Counted from the stretch's first letter, positions 52,601 through 61,946 are shown. The stretch: 64,000 bases of DNA from Sphingomonas sp. SORGH_AS_0879 (GCF_030819175.1 NZ_JAUTBJ010000002.1:3123001-3187000), one strand, 5' to 3'. Numbers and translations are program-made. Notes: generated by a model from the letters alone, not told the origin.

Positions 52601-53926
52601 TCAGCGCACTTCGCGCTTGGTCAGCCGCGACCCGATGACCAGCGCCAGCAGCGACAGGAGAGCAGCGGCGGCGCACCAGGCACCGGGGATCGCCTTGTCG
52701 CCGGTCGCGCCGATCAGCGCGGTGCTGATGGCGGGCGTGAAGCCGCCGAAGATCGCGGTGGCCAGGCTATAGGCCAGGCTGAAGCCGACCGTGCGGACAT
52801 GCGCCGGGATGACTTCGGTCAGGTACACGATGAACGCGCCGTTATAGGTGGCATAGATGGCGGCGAGCAGCAGCTCGACCGTCAGCAGCCGGCCGAAGCT
52901 GGGCGCGGCGACCAGCCAGCTCATCAGCGGATAGGCCAGGATCGCGCCGAGCAGCGTCGCGGTGATCAGCAGCGGCCGACGCCCGATCCGATCCGACAGC
53001 GCGCCCATGACAGGCAGCAGGACGAAGTTGGTGACACCGACACACGCGGTCACGAACAGCGCCGAACCCGGCGTCAGTGACAGCACCTTGTTGCCGAAGG
53101 TCGGGGTATAGGCGGTGATCATGTAGAAGAAGACGGTCGTCATCACCGCCATCAGCGCGCCCTGGAGCACCACGCCCCAGTTGCCGCCGATGGTGCGGAT
53201 GATCTGCGAAAGCTGCGGATGCTCCTTGCGCTTCAGGAAGACTTCCGTCTCCTCCATGTGGCGACGGATGACGAACAGGAACGGGATCATCACGCAGCCG
53301 ATGATGAAGGGGATGCGCCAGCCCCAGGCCTGCATCGTGACGGGATCGAGGCTGGTCGACACGATCAGCCCAATCAGCGCGGCGAAGACCACCGCCGCCT
53401 GCTGGCTGGCCGACTGCCACGAGCAGAAGAAGCCCTTGCGGTTGGGCGGCGCGATCTCGTTGAGATAGACCGACACGCCGCCGACCTCGACGCCCGCCGA
53501 CAGCCCCTGGACCAGGCGTCCGAGCAGGATGATGATCGGCGCGGCGACGCCGATCTGCGCATAGGTCGGGGTGATCGCGATGGCGAGCGTCCCCAGCGCC
53601 ATCAGGCCCAGCGTCAACAACAGGCCCTGCCGCCGCCCATGCTTGTCGATATAGGCGCCCAGCACCAGCGCGCCCACGGGCCGCATCAGGAATCCGGCAC
53701 CGAAGGTCATCAGGGTGAGCATCAGCGAGGCGAACTCGCTACCGGTCGGGAAGAACGCCCTGGAGATATAGGTGGCATAGTAACCGAACACCATGAAGTC
53801 GAACATCTCCAGGAAGTTGCCGCTGGCAACGATGAAGATCGACTTGAAGGCGGACTTGCGGCGTTCGACCGAAATGGGGGCGGCCGCGGTGGAAGCGGCG
53901 GCGAAGCTTGCGGTTGCCTGGGTCAT
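52601..53926 (-). CDS. MHS-family proton symporter, citrate/tricarballylate type
   Basis: The 441-residue product has 12 helices and matches the metabolite:H+ symporter family (CitA, TcuC, KgtP). Motifs include FMVFGYYATYISRAFFP, GAYIDKHGRRQGLL in loop 2-3, and GVEVGGVSVYLNEIAPPNRKGF after helix 4. It probably imports a tricarboxylate with protons. Its ATG at 53926 overlaps the solute-binding protein's stop (ATGA), and the porin follows 59 bases later, so the three form one operon. The citrate/tricarballylate assignment is by resemblance. Confidence 0.88.
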   Translation of the reverse strand: MTQATASFAAASTAAAPISVERRKSAFKSIFIVASGNFLEMFDFMVFGYYATYISRAFFPTGSEFASLMLTLMTFGAGFLMRPVGALVLGAYIDKHGRRQGLLLTLGLMALGTLAIAITPTYAQIGVAAPIIILLGRLVQGLSAGVEVGGVSVYLNEIAPPNRKGFFCSWQSASQQAAVVFAALIGLIVSTSLDPVTMQAWGWRIPFIIGCVMIPFLFVIRRHMEETEVFLKRKEHPQLSQIIRTIGGNWGVVLQGALMAVMTTVFFYMITAYTPTFGNKVLSLTPGSALFVTACVGVTNFVLLPVMGALSDRIGRRPLLITATLLGAILAYPLMSWLVAAPSFGRLLTVELLLAAIYATYNGAFIVYLTEVIPAHVRTVGFSLAYSLATAIFGGFTPAISTALIGATGDKAIPGAWCAAAALLSLLALVIGSRLTKREVR

Positions 53927-54777
53927 GGCTTGGCCTTTTGCGAAGCGGGTTCCAATCCGCTGTCGCGGATGATCGGATAGGCTTTGGGGGATGACAGATA
54001 GGCGATCAGCGCCCTGGCCTCGGCCTGGTGGGGGGAATAGGCGACGACGCCCGCCGAGAAGGGGGTGACCTTCTGCAAGGAGTCGGGAAGCAGGCCGATG
54101 ATGCGGATGCCCTGAACGGGCTTCAACTCGCTGAGCTGCTGGAAGCCGATCTCGGCCTGCCCCTGCGCGACGATCCGGCCCACCGGGGTGGCGGGGATCA
54201 TGCGGCCCTTGGGGCGGACCTGGTCGGCGATGCCGAGCTTGTCGAGCATCACCGACTGGATATAGACGCCCGAAGCGCTGTCCGACCAAGCGACCGACTT
54301 GGCATTGACCAGCGTGTCGCGCACCGCATCCGGCGTACTGATATCGGGCACCGGAGCCCCCGCCTTCACCGCCACCGCGATCTTGGACAGGCCCAGATCG
54401 GTGACGGTGCCGGAGGTCACGCTGCCCGCCTGTTCCAGCTTGTCGAGCCCGCTGCGCGCCAGGATCACGACATCGGCATCCTCATGCCGGGCGAGCCGGT
54501 TGGGGATCGCCTGCGGCGTGTCGCCCATGGAAGGGCCGTGTTCGGTGACGATATGGACGCCGGTGTCGCGCTCATATTTCCTGGCCAGCGCCTCGAACGC
54601 GGCGGTGAAGCCGCCCGAGGTGACCACATGGAGTTCGCGGACCGCGACGGACTTGGGCTCGCGCGCGAAGGCGGGACCGGACAAGGCCAGCCCGAGCAGC
54701 AAGGCGGCACGCATGGCACCGCGCCGCGCGATGGATCGCGGACGCCGTGCCTTTGGCTGGAATGGGTGATCTTTCAT
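53923..54777 (-). CDS. Periplasmic solute-binding protein, ModA-like fold
   Basis: The 284-residue product starts with a basic region and a signal segment (MRAALLLGLALSGPAFA) and then a type-II binding-protein fold: LHVVTSGGFTAAFEALARKY, DADVVILARSGLD, GQAEIGFQQLSEL. These match the molybdate/accessory-colonisation-factor-like subgroup that often accompanies citrate symporters. No ABC permease or ATPase is adjacent, so it may feed the porin/symporter system or act as a sensor. AGAGAGG precedes ATG 54777; a start at 54855 is less likely. Confidence 0.85.
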   Translation of the reverse strand: MKDHPFQPKARRPRSIARRGAMRAALLLGLALSGPAFAREPKSVAVRELHVVTSGGFTAAFEALARKYERDTGVHIVTEHGPSMGDTPQAIPNRLARHEDADVVILARSGLDKLEQAGSVTSGTVTDLGLSKIAVAVKAGAPVPDISTPDAVRDTLVNAKSVAWSDSASGVYIQSVMLDKLGIADQVRPKGRMIPATPVGRIVAQGQAEIGFQQLSELKPVQGIRIIGLLPDSLQKVTPFSAGVVAYSPHQAEARALIAYLSSPKAYPIIRDSGLEPASQKAKP

Positions 54778-54876
54778 CGGAAACCTCTCTTCCGTCCTGC
54801 TTCTCGCAGGTTCTCTGTGAGGCGGAGGCTTGAGCCGCCACGCCTTACGCGCCAATAAGCACCACCGGCGGCCATT

Positions 54877-54919
54877 CGATCAAATGCAATGATCGGTCCG
54901 CTTTATGCGCCAGGCGCAT
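54877..54919. promoter_or_regulatory. Two palindromes in the divergent sbp/dctA promoter
   Basis: CGATCA-7-TGATCG (54877-54895) and ATGCGCC-A-GGCGCAT (54905-54919) are both perfect inverted repeats in the 164-base gap between the solute-binding gene and the DctA-like gene. They are good candidates for binding by the LysR regulator encoded at 56145-57047, or by another dimeric regulator. Confidence 0.6.
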
Positions 54920-54941
54920 CAATAGGAGAGTTGCGCTGCGG

Positions 54942-56174
54942 GTGTTCCGCCATCTCTATGCCCAGATGCTGCTGGGGATCGTCGCGGGAACCGCGATCGG
55001 CGCGCTGGCGCCCGCCTTCGGCCGCGACCTGGGGCCGCTGGGCATCGCGTTCGTGAAGGCGATGCGGATGATGGTGCCGCCGGTGCTGTTCTGCACCATC
55101 GTCGAGGGGATCGTCCGCCACGGCGCGGCGCGCGATACGGGTACGACGGTGCTCCGCAGCCTGATCATATTCCTCGGCATCACGGTCGCCGCGCTCGGCA
55201 TCGGCCTGGCCGTCACGCTGGCGATGCAGCCGGGGCAAGGCCTTCCCCTGCCCGCTTATGGCGATGCGGCGGCGGAGGTGCAGCGGCAACTGGCCGGGCG
55301 GCACATCACCGGGCCGGGCGACTTCCTGGTGCGGATGGTGCCCGATACCCTGTTCTCCGCCTTCACGGCGGGTGACGTGCTGCCCGTGCTGTTCGTCGCC
55401 GGGCTGGTCGGCTTTGGCCTGCTGCGCATCGGCGAGGCGGGCGCGCCGATCGTCCGTGCGATCGAGGCGTTGACCCGGCTGCAATTCGCGATCTTCGGCT
55501 TCCTGATCCGCGCCGCGCCGGTGGGGGCGTTCGGGGCCATCGCCTATACGGTGGGCACGTACGGCATCGGCTTTATCGGCTCGCTGGGGCTGCTGATCGC
55601 GACGCTGGCGCTGGCATGCGGGTTGCTGATCGCCGCGCTGGTCCTGACGGTGCGGGTGACGACGGGCCTGCGCGCCCGGACGCTGCTCCACACCTTCCGC
55701 GACGAAATCCTGATCGTGCTGGGCACCTCCTCCACCGAGGTCGTGCTACCGCGCCTGATCCTGAAGCTGGAGGCGCTGGGCTGCCCGCGCAGCGTGGTCG
55801 GGCTGACCGTGCCGCTGGGCTATTCGCTCAACCTGGCGGGCACGGCGGTCTATCTGGTCGTCGCGACGCTGTTCCTGGGCGAGGCGCTGAACGTGGCCCT
55901 CTCGCCGGAGCGGATCATGGTGTATCTGGGCGTGATGCTGGTCACGTCCAAGGCGGCGGCGGGGGTGACGGGCAGCGGCTTTTCGGCGCTGCTGCTGACC
56001 CTGTCGCTGCTGCCGGACGTGCCGGTCGGGGCCGCCGCGATGCTGATCGCGGTCGACCGTTTCCTGTCGGAGATCCGGGCGCTGACCAGCGGCACCGCCA
56101 ATGTCGCCGCCTCGCTGCTCGTCACGCGCTGGAGCGGCGGGCAGCTAAGCGCCGATCCACGCGGCCGCGAGTAA
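54942..56174 (+). CDS. DctA-like dicarboxylate/amino-acid:cation symporter (DAACS family)
   Basis: The 410-residue product has the DAACS layout of eight helices and two hairpins. The signature GTSSTEVVLPRLILKLEALG is the serine-rich HP1, and GLTVPLGYSLNLAGTAVYL is the helix 7 motif (the Asp of the NLDGT motif reads Ala). It imports C4-dicarboxylates or related acids with sodium or protons. The start is a GTG at 54942 with GGAG 14 bases upstream; a CTG at 54936 is closer to it. The 3' end overlaps the convergent LysR gene by 30 bases. Confidence 0.87.
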   Translation: MFRHLYAQMLLGIVAGTAIGALAPAFGRDLGPLGIAFVKAMRMMVPPVLFCTIVEGIVRHGAARDTGTTVLRSLIIFLGITVAALGIGLAVTLAMQPGQGLPLPAYGDAAAEVQRQLAGRHITGPGDFLVRMVPDTLFSAFTAGDVLPVLFVAGLVGFGLLRIGEAGAPIVRAIEALTRLQFAIFGFLIRAAPVGAFGAIAYTVGTYGIGFIGSLGLLIATLALACGLLIAALVLTVRVTTGLRARTLLHTFRDEILIVLGTSSTEVVLPRLILKLEALGCPRSVVGLTVPLGYSLNLAGTAVYLVVATLFLGEALNVALSPERIMVYLGVMLVTSKAAAGVTGSGFSALLLTLSLLPDVPVGAAAMLIAVDRFLSEIRALTSGTANVAASLLVTRWSGGQLSADPRGRE

Positions 56175-57047
56175 CGCCATCAACCGCGAGGCGGTGGGGG
56201 ACAGGGGCGCGGAGGACCGCCGCAACACGCCGATGGTCCGCATGACTTCGGCCCCCTTCAGCGGCCGCCACACCAAATCGCGTGCATCCGGCCCCTGGCA
56301 GGCCAGGCGCGGCAGCACCGAGGGTCCCAGCCCCGCCTGCACCAGGGCGAGCGCGGAGGTCAGCCGCGTCACCTCATAGAACCAGCGCAACTCCACCCCC
56401 GCCCGCGCCAGCCCGGCCTCCAGCGTGGTGCGATTGCCGCTGCCCATATGCACCGTCACCAGCCGCCGCCCGCTCAGGTCCGCCCAGCTCGGATCGGCCA
56501 GCGTCGCCAGCGGATCGTCCTGCCGACAGACCAGGCCGTACGGATCGTCGGTCAGCGGCTCGAACACCAGATCGCCGTCCGAGGTCAGCGGCAGGGTGAT
56601 GCCGAACTCCGCCTCGCCGGTCCGCACCGCCTCCGCGCATTCGGTCGCCGACAGGTCGAGCACGCGGACACGGACGTTGCGATATTCCTGCGCGAACCGC
56701 TCCAGCACATCGGGCAGGAAGCGCACGGTCGCGCTGGGGATGCTGGCCACCGTCAGCCGCCCCGCCTGCCGCTCGCCCAGCGCCATCATGCCGAGCAGCG
56801 AGCCGTCCATCTCGTCGAGCAACCGCCGGATCAGCGGCACGATCTCCTGCCCCGCAGGGGTCAGTCGAACGCTGCGCGTGGTCCGTTCGAGCAAAGGCGT
56901 GCCGACCGTCGTCTCCAGCTTCTGGATGCGGCGGCTGAGCGCGGGCTGCGACAGGTTGAGTTGCTCGGCGGCGCGCAGGAAGCTCTTGCCGTCCGCGATG
57001 GCGACCAGCGCGCGCAAATCCAGAAGCTCGCAGTTCAGCGGGATCAT
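56145..57047 (-). CDS. LysR-family transcriptional regulator
   Basis: The 300-residue product has the LysR helix-turn-helix (KSFLRAAEQLNLSQPALSRR) at its N-terminus and a typical periplasmic-binding-like effector domain (GRLTVASIPSATVRFLPDVL). It sits at the end of the organic-acid cluster and probably responds to the imported acid. A short dyad GATGC-7-GCATC overlaps its start (57048-57064). It is convergent with the DctA-like gene. Confidence 0.9.
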   Translation of the reverse strand: MIPLNCELLDLRALVAIADGKSFLRAAEQLNLSQPALSRRIQKLETTVGTPLLERTTRSVRLTPAGQEIVPLIRRLLDEMDGSLLGMMALGERQAGRLTVASIPSATVRFLPDVLERFAQEYRNVRVRVLDLSATECAEAVRTGEAEFGITLPLTSDGDLVFEPLTDDPYGLVCRQDDPLATLADPSWADLSGRRLVTVHMGSGNRTTLEAGLARAGVELRWFYEVTRLTSALALVQAGLGPSVLPRLACQGPDARDLVWRPLKGAEVMRTIGVLRRSSAPLSPTASRLMALLAAAWIGA

Positions 57048-57162
57048 GATGCGACGCTAGCATCCCCCGCGACGGTTGACGACCACCGCGCATAAGCCCC
57101 GCTTGGCCCCTGGTCGTGATACCATCGGCGGAACGGGGTGGAAGGGCGAGGGTTACCGATCC

Positions 57163-58200
57163 ATGCCGACGATCTCCACCGACCATCTCACCATCGCCTA
57201 TGACCTGTACGGACCGGAGGGCGCGCCCGTCGTCCTGCTGCTGCATGGCTGGCCCGACAATGCGTCGACCTGGGACAGGGTCGCGCCCCGGCTCGCTCAG
57301 GCGGGTCTGCGCGTGGTGGTGCCGACCCTTCGCGGGTTCGGCGCGACGCGGTTCCGGCACGACCACACGCCGCGCACCGGCGACAGCGCGATCCTGGCAC
57401 TGGATGCGATTGCGCTGATGGATGGGCTGGGTATCGACCGGTTCATGGTCGCCGGGCATGACTGGGGCTCCAACATAGCGGAGGCGCTGGCGGTGGGCTG
57501 GCCCGACCGGGTCCGGCGGCTGGCGATGCTCAGCACGCCGCCGCGTCTGGGCGGGATGCCCACCCCTTCCTTCGATCAGGCGCAGCGCCAATGGTATCAC
57601 TGGTTCATGGCGACCCGGCGCGGCGCGCAGGCGGTGCGCGACGACCGGCGCGGCTTTGCGCATATCCACTGGGTCAACTGGTCGCCGCCCGGCTGGTTCG
57701 ATGAAGCGACCTTCGACCGGGTGGCCAGGTCCTTCGACAATCCCGACTGGCCCGCCGTGACGATCCACAGCTACCGCGCACGCTGGGACGAGGCACAGCC
57801 CGACCCGCGCGGAGCCTGGCTGGCCGACCGGGTGAAGGCGACGAAGACGCTGTCGCTTCCTACGCTGTACCTGCATGGCGAGGTCGATGGCGTGAACCCG
57901 CCCTCCACCGCGCGCGAGGTGCCGGGGAAATTCGACGGGCCGTTCAAGATGGTCGAACTGCCCGGCGTCGGCCACTTCCCGCAGCGCGAGAACCCGGAGG
58001 CTGTGACGCGGCATCTGCTAGACCTGTTCGCCGATGCGGGGGGCACGGCCAAGGGGCCGAGCGCTACCAGGATCGCAGCGGGCGTCGCCGCCGCCGGACT
58101 GGTCGCGGCGGCGATCGGCATCGTCTGCACACGGAGCAGGACGGACGACGACGCCGGATCACAGCGCCCCTCCCCGGCACGGGGAGGTGGCAGCGCATAG
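57163..58200 (+). CDS. Alpha/beta hydrolase, epoxide-hydrolase-like, with C-terminal membrane helix
   Basis: The 345-residue product is an alpha/beta hydrolase with LLLHGWPDNASTWD (oxyanion HGWP), the nucleophile Asp in VAGHDWGS, and catalytic His in GVGHFPQREN, all typical of epoxide hydrolases and haloalkane dehalogenases. Near the end is a hydrophobic stretch (AAGVAAAGLVAAAIGIVC), then a charged tail. The last 12 or so codons and the stop come from an intergenic repeat element, so the original C-terminus may have differed. ATG 57163 is preferred because GAGGG precedes it. Confidence 0.85.
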   Translation: MPTISTDHLTIAYDLYGPEGAPVVLLLHGWPDNASTWDRVAPRLAQAGLRVVVPTLRGFGATRFRHDHTPRTGDSAILALDAIALMDGLGIDRFMVAGHDWGSNIAEALAVGWPDRVRRLAMLSTPPRLGGMPTPSFDQAQRQWYHWFMATRRGAQAVRDDRRGFAHIHWVNWSPPGWFDEATFDRVARSFDNPDWPAVTIHSYRARWDEAQPDPRGAWLADRVKATKTLSLPTLYLHGEVDGVNPPSTAREVPGKFDGPFKMVELPGVGHFPQRENPEAVTRHLLDLFADAGGTAKGPSATRIAAGVAAAGLVAAAIGIVCTRSRTDDDAGSQRPSPARGGGSA

Positions 58201-58265
58201 CGCTGACGGAGGGGGCTTCACACAGGTCCGCCCTTGCGGCCATCCTCCCCGCGCCGGAGAGGATT
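58167..58265. repeat. GC-rich intergenic repeat, copy B
   Basis: This copy has CCTCCCCGGCACGGGGAGG followed by a short dyad and GACGGAGGGGG, the same pattern as the repeat near 47.5 kb. Its right half contains ATCCTCCCCGCGCCGGAGAGG. It overlaps the end of the hydrolase gene and lies before nhaA. Confidence 0.7.
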
Positions 58266-58384
58266 TGATTGCCCCCGCGTGGGCAAGATGCGACAGGAAC
58301 CACAGGGTGTCCGCCGACGAAAGGCGGGCAGGATGATCGTTGGTCGGGCCGCCAGCGAGGACCAGACTTGCCGGAATCCTCTCC

Positions 58385-59521
58385 ATGACCCAGCCCAGGC
58401 GCATCGGCGCGATCCGTCATTTCCTCGATTCCCAGACTTCCTCCGGCCTCGTTCTGATGACGGCGGCGGCGCTGGCGTTGATCCTGGCCAATTCCCCTTT
58501 CGCCGGTGCCTATGAGGCGGCGCTCCATCGGCATCTCGGCCCGCTGTCGCTGAGCCACTGGATCAACGACGGGTTGATGGCGATCTTCTTCCTGCTGGTC
58601 GGGCTGGAGATCAAGCGTGAGATGGTGGACGGGCAATTGTCCACCTGGCCGCGGCGCATCCTGCCGGGACTGGCGGCACTGGGCGGGATGATCGCGCCCG
58701 CGCTCCTCTATCTCAGCTTCAATCGCGGCGGCACCGCATCGGGATGGGCGATCCCGGCGGCGACCGATATCGCCTTCGCGCTCGCGGTCATCCGGCTGGT
58801 CGGCGACCGGGTGCCCGCCTCGCTGCGCGTCTTTCTGGCGGCGTTGGCGATCATCGACGATCTGGGCGCGGTCGCCGTGATCGCGGCCTTTTATTCCACT
58901 TCGCTCTCGGTCGTCGATCTGGCGGGCGCCGCAGCGATGCTGCTCCTGCTGGTCGCGTTCAACCGCATGGGGGTGCGGCGGCTCTCCCCCTATCTGATGG
59001 CCGGGGTCGTGCTATGGGTCTTGATGCTGCGCTCGGGCATTCACGCGACCATTGCGGGCGTGCTGCTGGCTTTCGTCATTCCGATCGGCGACGCGGAAAA
59101 CAGCCCGCTCCACCGGCTGGAGCATGCGTTGCACAAGCCCGTCGGCTTCCTGATCCTGCCGGTCTTCGGCCTCGCCAATGCCGGAGTGCCGGTGCTGGGT
59201 CTGCCCGCGAGCGCATGGTCGTCGCCCGTGACGCTGGGCGTGGGGGCGGGACTGCTGGTCGGCAAGCTGCTGGGGGTGTTCGGCATGACGATGCTGGCGA
59301 TCCGAACCGGGCTGGCCGACGCCCCCGCGCACGCCAGCCGCATGCAGATATTGGGGACCGCGTTCCTCTGCGGCATCGGGTTCACGATGAGCATCTTCAT
59401 CACCCTGCTCGCCTTTCCCGGCGATCCGCTGCTCCAGGCGGAGGCCAAGCTCGGGGTGATGGCGGGTTCCGTCCTGTCGGGCCTGCTGGGGTTCGCGATC
59501 CTGCGACGCGCCGCCCGATAA
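58385..59521 (+). CDS. nhaA: Na+/H+ antiporter NhaA
   Basis: The 378-residue inner-membrane product matches NhaA, which exports sodium in exchange for protons and supports pH and salt tolerance. Key features are the ion-binding pair Asp-Asp in AIIDDLGAVAVIA, the upstream ATDIAFALAV motif (Asp133 equivalent), INDGLMAIFFLLVGLEIKRE, and the late GIGFTMSIFITLLAF helix. The length is typical. The ribosome binding site is weak (GGAAT). The gene lies just after a repeat element. Confidence 0.93.
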   Translation: MTQPRRIGAIRHFLDSQTSSGLVLMTAAALALILANSPFAGAYEAALHRHLGPLSLSHWINDGLMAIFFLLVGLEIKREMVDGQLSTWPRRILPGLAALGGMIAPALLYLSFNRGGTASGWAIPAATDIAFALAVIRLVGDRVPASLRVFLAALAIIDDLGAVAVIAAFYSTSLSVVDLAGAAAMLLLLVAFNRMGVRRLSPYLMAGVVLWVLMLRSGIHATIAGVLLAFVIPIGDAENSPLHRLEHALHKPVGFLILPVFGLANAGVPVLGLPASAWSSPVTLGVGAGLLVGKLLGVFGMTMLAIRTGLADAPAHASRMQILGTAFLCGIGFTMSIFITLLAFPGDPLLQAEAKLGVMAGSVLSGLLGFAILRRAAR

Positions 59522-59584
59522 GCGCTTGCCTGTACTCCGCCGGGCGGTCATCCTGCCCGCTTCGGAATGCGAGGGGGAATGGCG

Positions 59585-61693
59585 ATGCGGTGGTTGGCGG
59601 CAACGAGTCTGGTGGCATTGGCGATGCCCGTCTCCGCCCAACAGGCGACGCCGCCGGTCGCGGCCAGGAAGCCTTTTCAGGTCACCTCCCCCAATGGCGC
59701 GCGCGAGGACGATTATTACTGGCTGCGCGACGACACCCGGAAAAACCCGGAGATGCTCGCCTATCTGAATGCCGAGAACGCCTATGCCGATGCGCAACTG
59801 GCGTCGCTCAAGCCGCTCCAGGCCAAGCTGTATGACGAGACGGTCGCGCATATCAAACAGGACGACAGCAGCGTTCCGTACGCCAAGAACGGCTATTGGT
59901 ATTCCTCGCGCTTCGCGACGGGGGCGGACTATCCGCTGATCGAGCGTCGCCAGGGCAGCCCGACAGCGCCCGCCATCATGCTGTTCGACCAGCCCGCCAT
60001 GGCGAAGGGCCATAATTTCTTCTCGCTGTCCGACTGGTCGGTCAGCCCCGACAACAGGCTGGTCGCCTGGGCGGAGGACACGGTCGGACGGCGGCAATAT
60101 GTCCTGAAGGTCAAGGAAATCGCGACCGGTCGCATCCATGCGGACACGATCTCGAACATCGAGCCGAACATCGTCTGGGCGGCCGACAATCGCACCATCC
60201 TCTACATCGCCAAGGACCCGACGACGCTGCGCGGCTATCGGGTCATGGCGCATGTGCTGGGCACGCCGGTCAGCGCCGACCGCCTGCTGTACGAGGAGAA
60301 GGACGACACGTTCCAGATGGGAATCGGCCGGACGACCGACGATCGCTATATCTGCATCAGCGTCCAGAGCACGGTCAGCGACGAACAGCGCTGCGCCCCC
60401 GCCACCGCCCCGACGCGCTTCACCGTCATCGCGCCGCGCGAGCGCGAGTTCCGCTACGGCGCGGATCATCTGGGTGGGCGATGGATCATCCGCACCAACC
60501 GGAGCGCGAAGAACTACAAGCTGGTGACGCTGGCCGATGGGGACGCGCCGAAGGGCGTGGCCGCCTGGCGCGATCTGGTGCCCGGCAGCGACACGGTGTT
60601 CATCGAGGATTTCAAGCCGTTCCTGGGCTTCGTGGCGATCGACCAGCGCGAGGGCGGCAACCGGATGATCCGTCTGCTGACCGATCAGGGGCGCTCCATC
60701 CCCGTCAAGGCGGACGAGCCCGCCTATCGCATGGCGCTGTCCACCAATGAGGAACCGGACACGCCCTGGGTCCGCTACACCTATGGCTCGCTGGTCACGC
60801 CGACCACCACCCTCGAGGTGAACGCGCGGACGGGCAAACGCCGGACGCTGAAGGTGACGCCGGTGCCGGGTTACGACCCCTCGCTCTACGTGACCGAACG
60901 GGTCTGGGCCCCCGCCCGCGACGGCGCGCGCATTCCCGTCTCGCTGGTCTATCGTAAGGGCGTGAAGCGCGACGGCACCGCGCCGCTCTTCCAATATGCC
61001 TATGGCAGCTATGGCATCTCGACCGATCCTTCGGTGGATGCCGGGCGCATCGGACTGCTCGACCGGGGCGTGGTCTATGCCATCGCGCATATTCGCGGCG
61101 GACAGGAGATGGGGCGCGGATGGTATGATGACGGCCATCTGCTGAACAAGAAGAACAGCTTCACCGACTTCATCGACGTCACCCGCTATCTGGTCGCGCA
61201 GAAATATGCGGCACCGGGCCGGGTCGCGGCGATGGGAGGCAGCGCGGGCGGGCTGTTGATGGGCGGCGTCGCGAACATGGCGCCGCAGGATTACAAGCTC
61301 ATCATCGCGCAGGTGCCGTTCGTTGACGTGGTGACGACGATGCTCGACGCCTCGATCCCGCTGACCACCTTCGAATATGACGAATGGGGCAATCCGGCGA
61401 ACAAGCCCTATTACGATTACATGCTCAGCTACTCGCCCTACGACAATGTCGCGGCCAAGCCCTATCCGGCTCTCTATGTCGGCACCGGCCTATGGGACAG
61501 CCAGGTGCAATATTACGAGCCCGCCAAATGGGTCGCGAAACTGCGCGAGAAGAAGACCGATGCCAATCCGCTCGTCTTCCGGGTGAATATGGAGGCCGGG
61601 CATGGCGGCAAATCCGGCCGGTTCGAGCGTATCCGTCAAAATGCGGAGTGGCAGGCGTTCATGCTGTCGCAATTGGGGGCGACGGGGGAGTAG
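59585..61693 (+). CDS. Exported S9-family oligopeptidase (oligopeptidase B-like)
   Basis: The 702-residue product has a signal peptide (MRWLAATSLVALAMPVSAQQ) and the prolyl-oligopeptidase architecture: an N-terminal PNGAREDDYYWLRDD start (as in oligopeptidase B), a seven-bladed propeller at about 80-420 and a hydrolase domain with the Ser in MGGSAGGLLMGG, an Asp region in YVGTGLWDSQV and the His in MEAGHGGKSGR. It cleaves short peptides, probably after basic residues, in the periplasm. ATG 59585 is chosen because GAGGGGG is at the right distance; an upstream ATG is too close to it. Confidence 0.92.
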   Translation: MRWLAATSLVALAMPVSAQQATPPVAARKPFQVTSPNGAREDDYYWLRDDTRKNPEMLAYLNAENAYADAQLASLKPLQAKLYDETVAHIKQDDSSVPYAKNGYWYSSRFATGADYPLIERRQGSPTAPAIMLFDQPAMAKGHNFFSLSDWSVSPDNRLVAWAEDTVGRRQYVLKVKEIATGRIHADTISNIEPNIVWAADNRTILYIAKDPTTLRGYRVMAHVLGTPVSADRLLYEEKDDTFQMGIGRTTDDRYICISVQSTVSDEQRCAPATAPTRFTVIAPREREFRYGADHLGGRWIIRTNRSAKNYKLVTLADGDAPKGVAAWRDLVPGSDTVFIEDFKPFLGFVAIDQREGGNRMIRLLTDQGRSIPVKADEPAYRMALSTNEEPDTPWVRYTYGSLVTPTTTLEVNARTGKRRTLKVTPVPGYDPSLYVTERVWAPARDGARIPVSLVYRKGVKRDGTAPLFQYAYGSYGISTDPSVDAGRIGLLDRGVVYAIAHIRGGQEMGRGWYDDGHLLNKKNSFTDFIDVTRYLVAQKYAAPGRVAAMGGSAGGLLMGGVANMAPQDYKLIIAQVPFVDVVTTMLDASIPLTTFEYDEWGNPANKPYYDYMLSYSPYDNVAAKPYPALYVGTGLWDSQVQYYEPAKWVAKLREKKTDANPLVFRVNMEAGHGGKSGRFERIRQNAEWQAFMLSQLGATGE

Positions 61694-61754
61694 CCGGGGG
61701 TTGGCCCCTCACGGCCTGCGGGAGGGAACCTATGCCGCACCCTCGCCAAGCGAA

Positions 61755-61880
61755 TGCTCTTCTTGCTCCCCTCCCGCAAGCGGGAGGGGTTGGGGGAGGG
61801 AAAACCACAAGCGACACAGCCCGCGACGATGCCCTCCCCCCATCCCCCTCCCGCCTGCGGGAGGGGGCGTGCGCTGCGGC
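61755..61880. repeat. GC-rich intergenic inverted repeat, copy C
   Basis: CTCCCGCAAGCGGGAGGGG plus TTGGGGGAGGG at the left faces CCCTCCCCCCATCCCC and CTCCCGCCTGCGGGAGG at the right, making a large inverted structure between the oligopeptidase and DUF454 genes. It resembles copies A and B and could end transcription from either side. Confidence 0.7.
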
Positions 61881-61946
61881 AAAGGGTGTTCCATAAGCTA
61901 GGCCCACCCCCTTCCCCCCGCCCCCACGGCCCGCTACGCCTGTGCC

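Noticed and set aside
59012..61138. Minus-strand open frame of 708 codons
   Set aside because: Antisense to nhaA and the oligopeptidase, which have full catalytic motifs.
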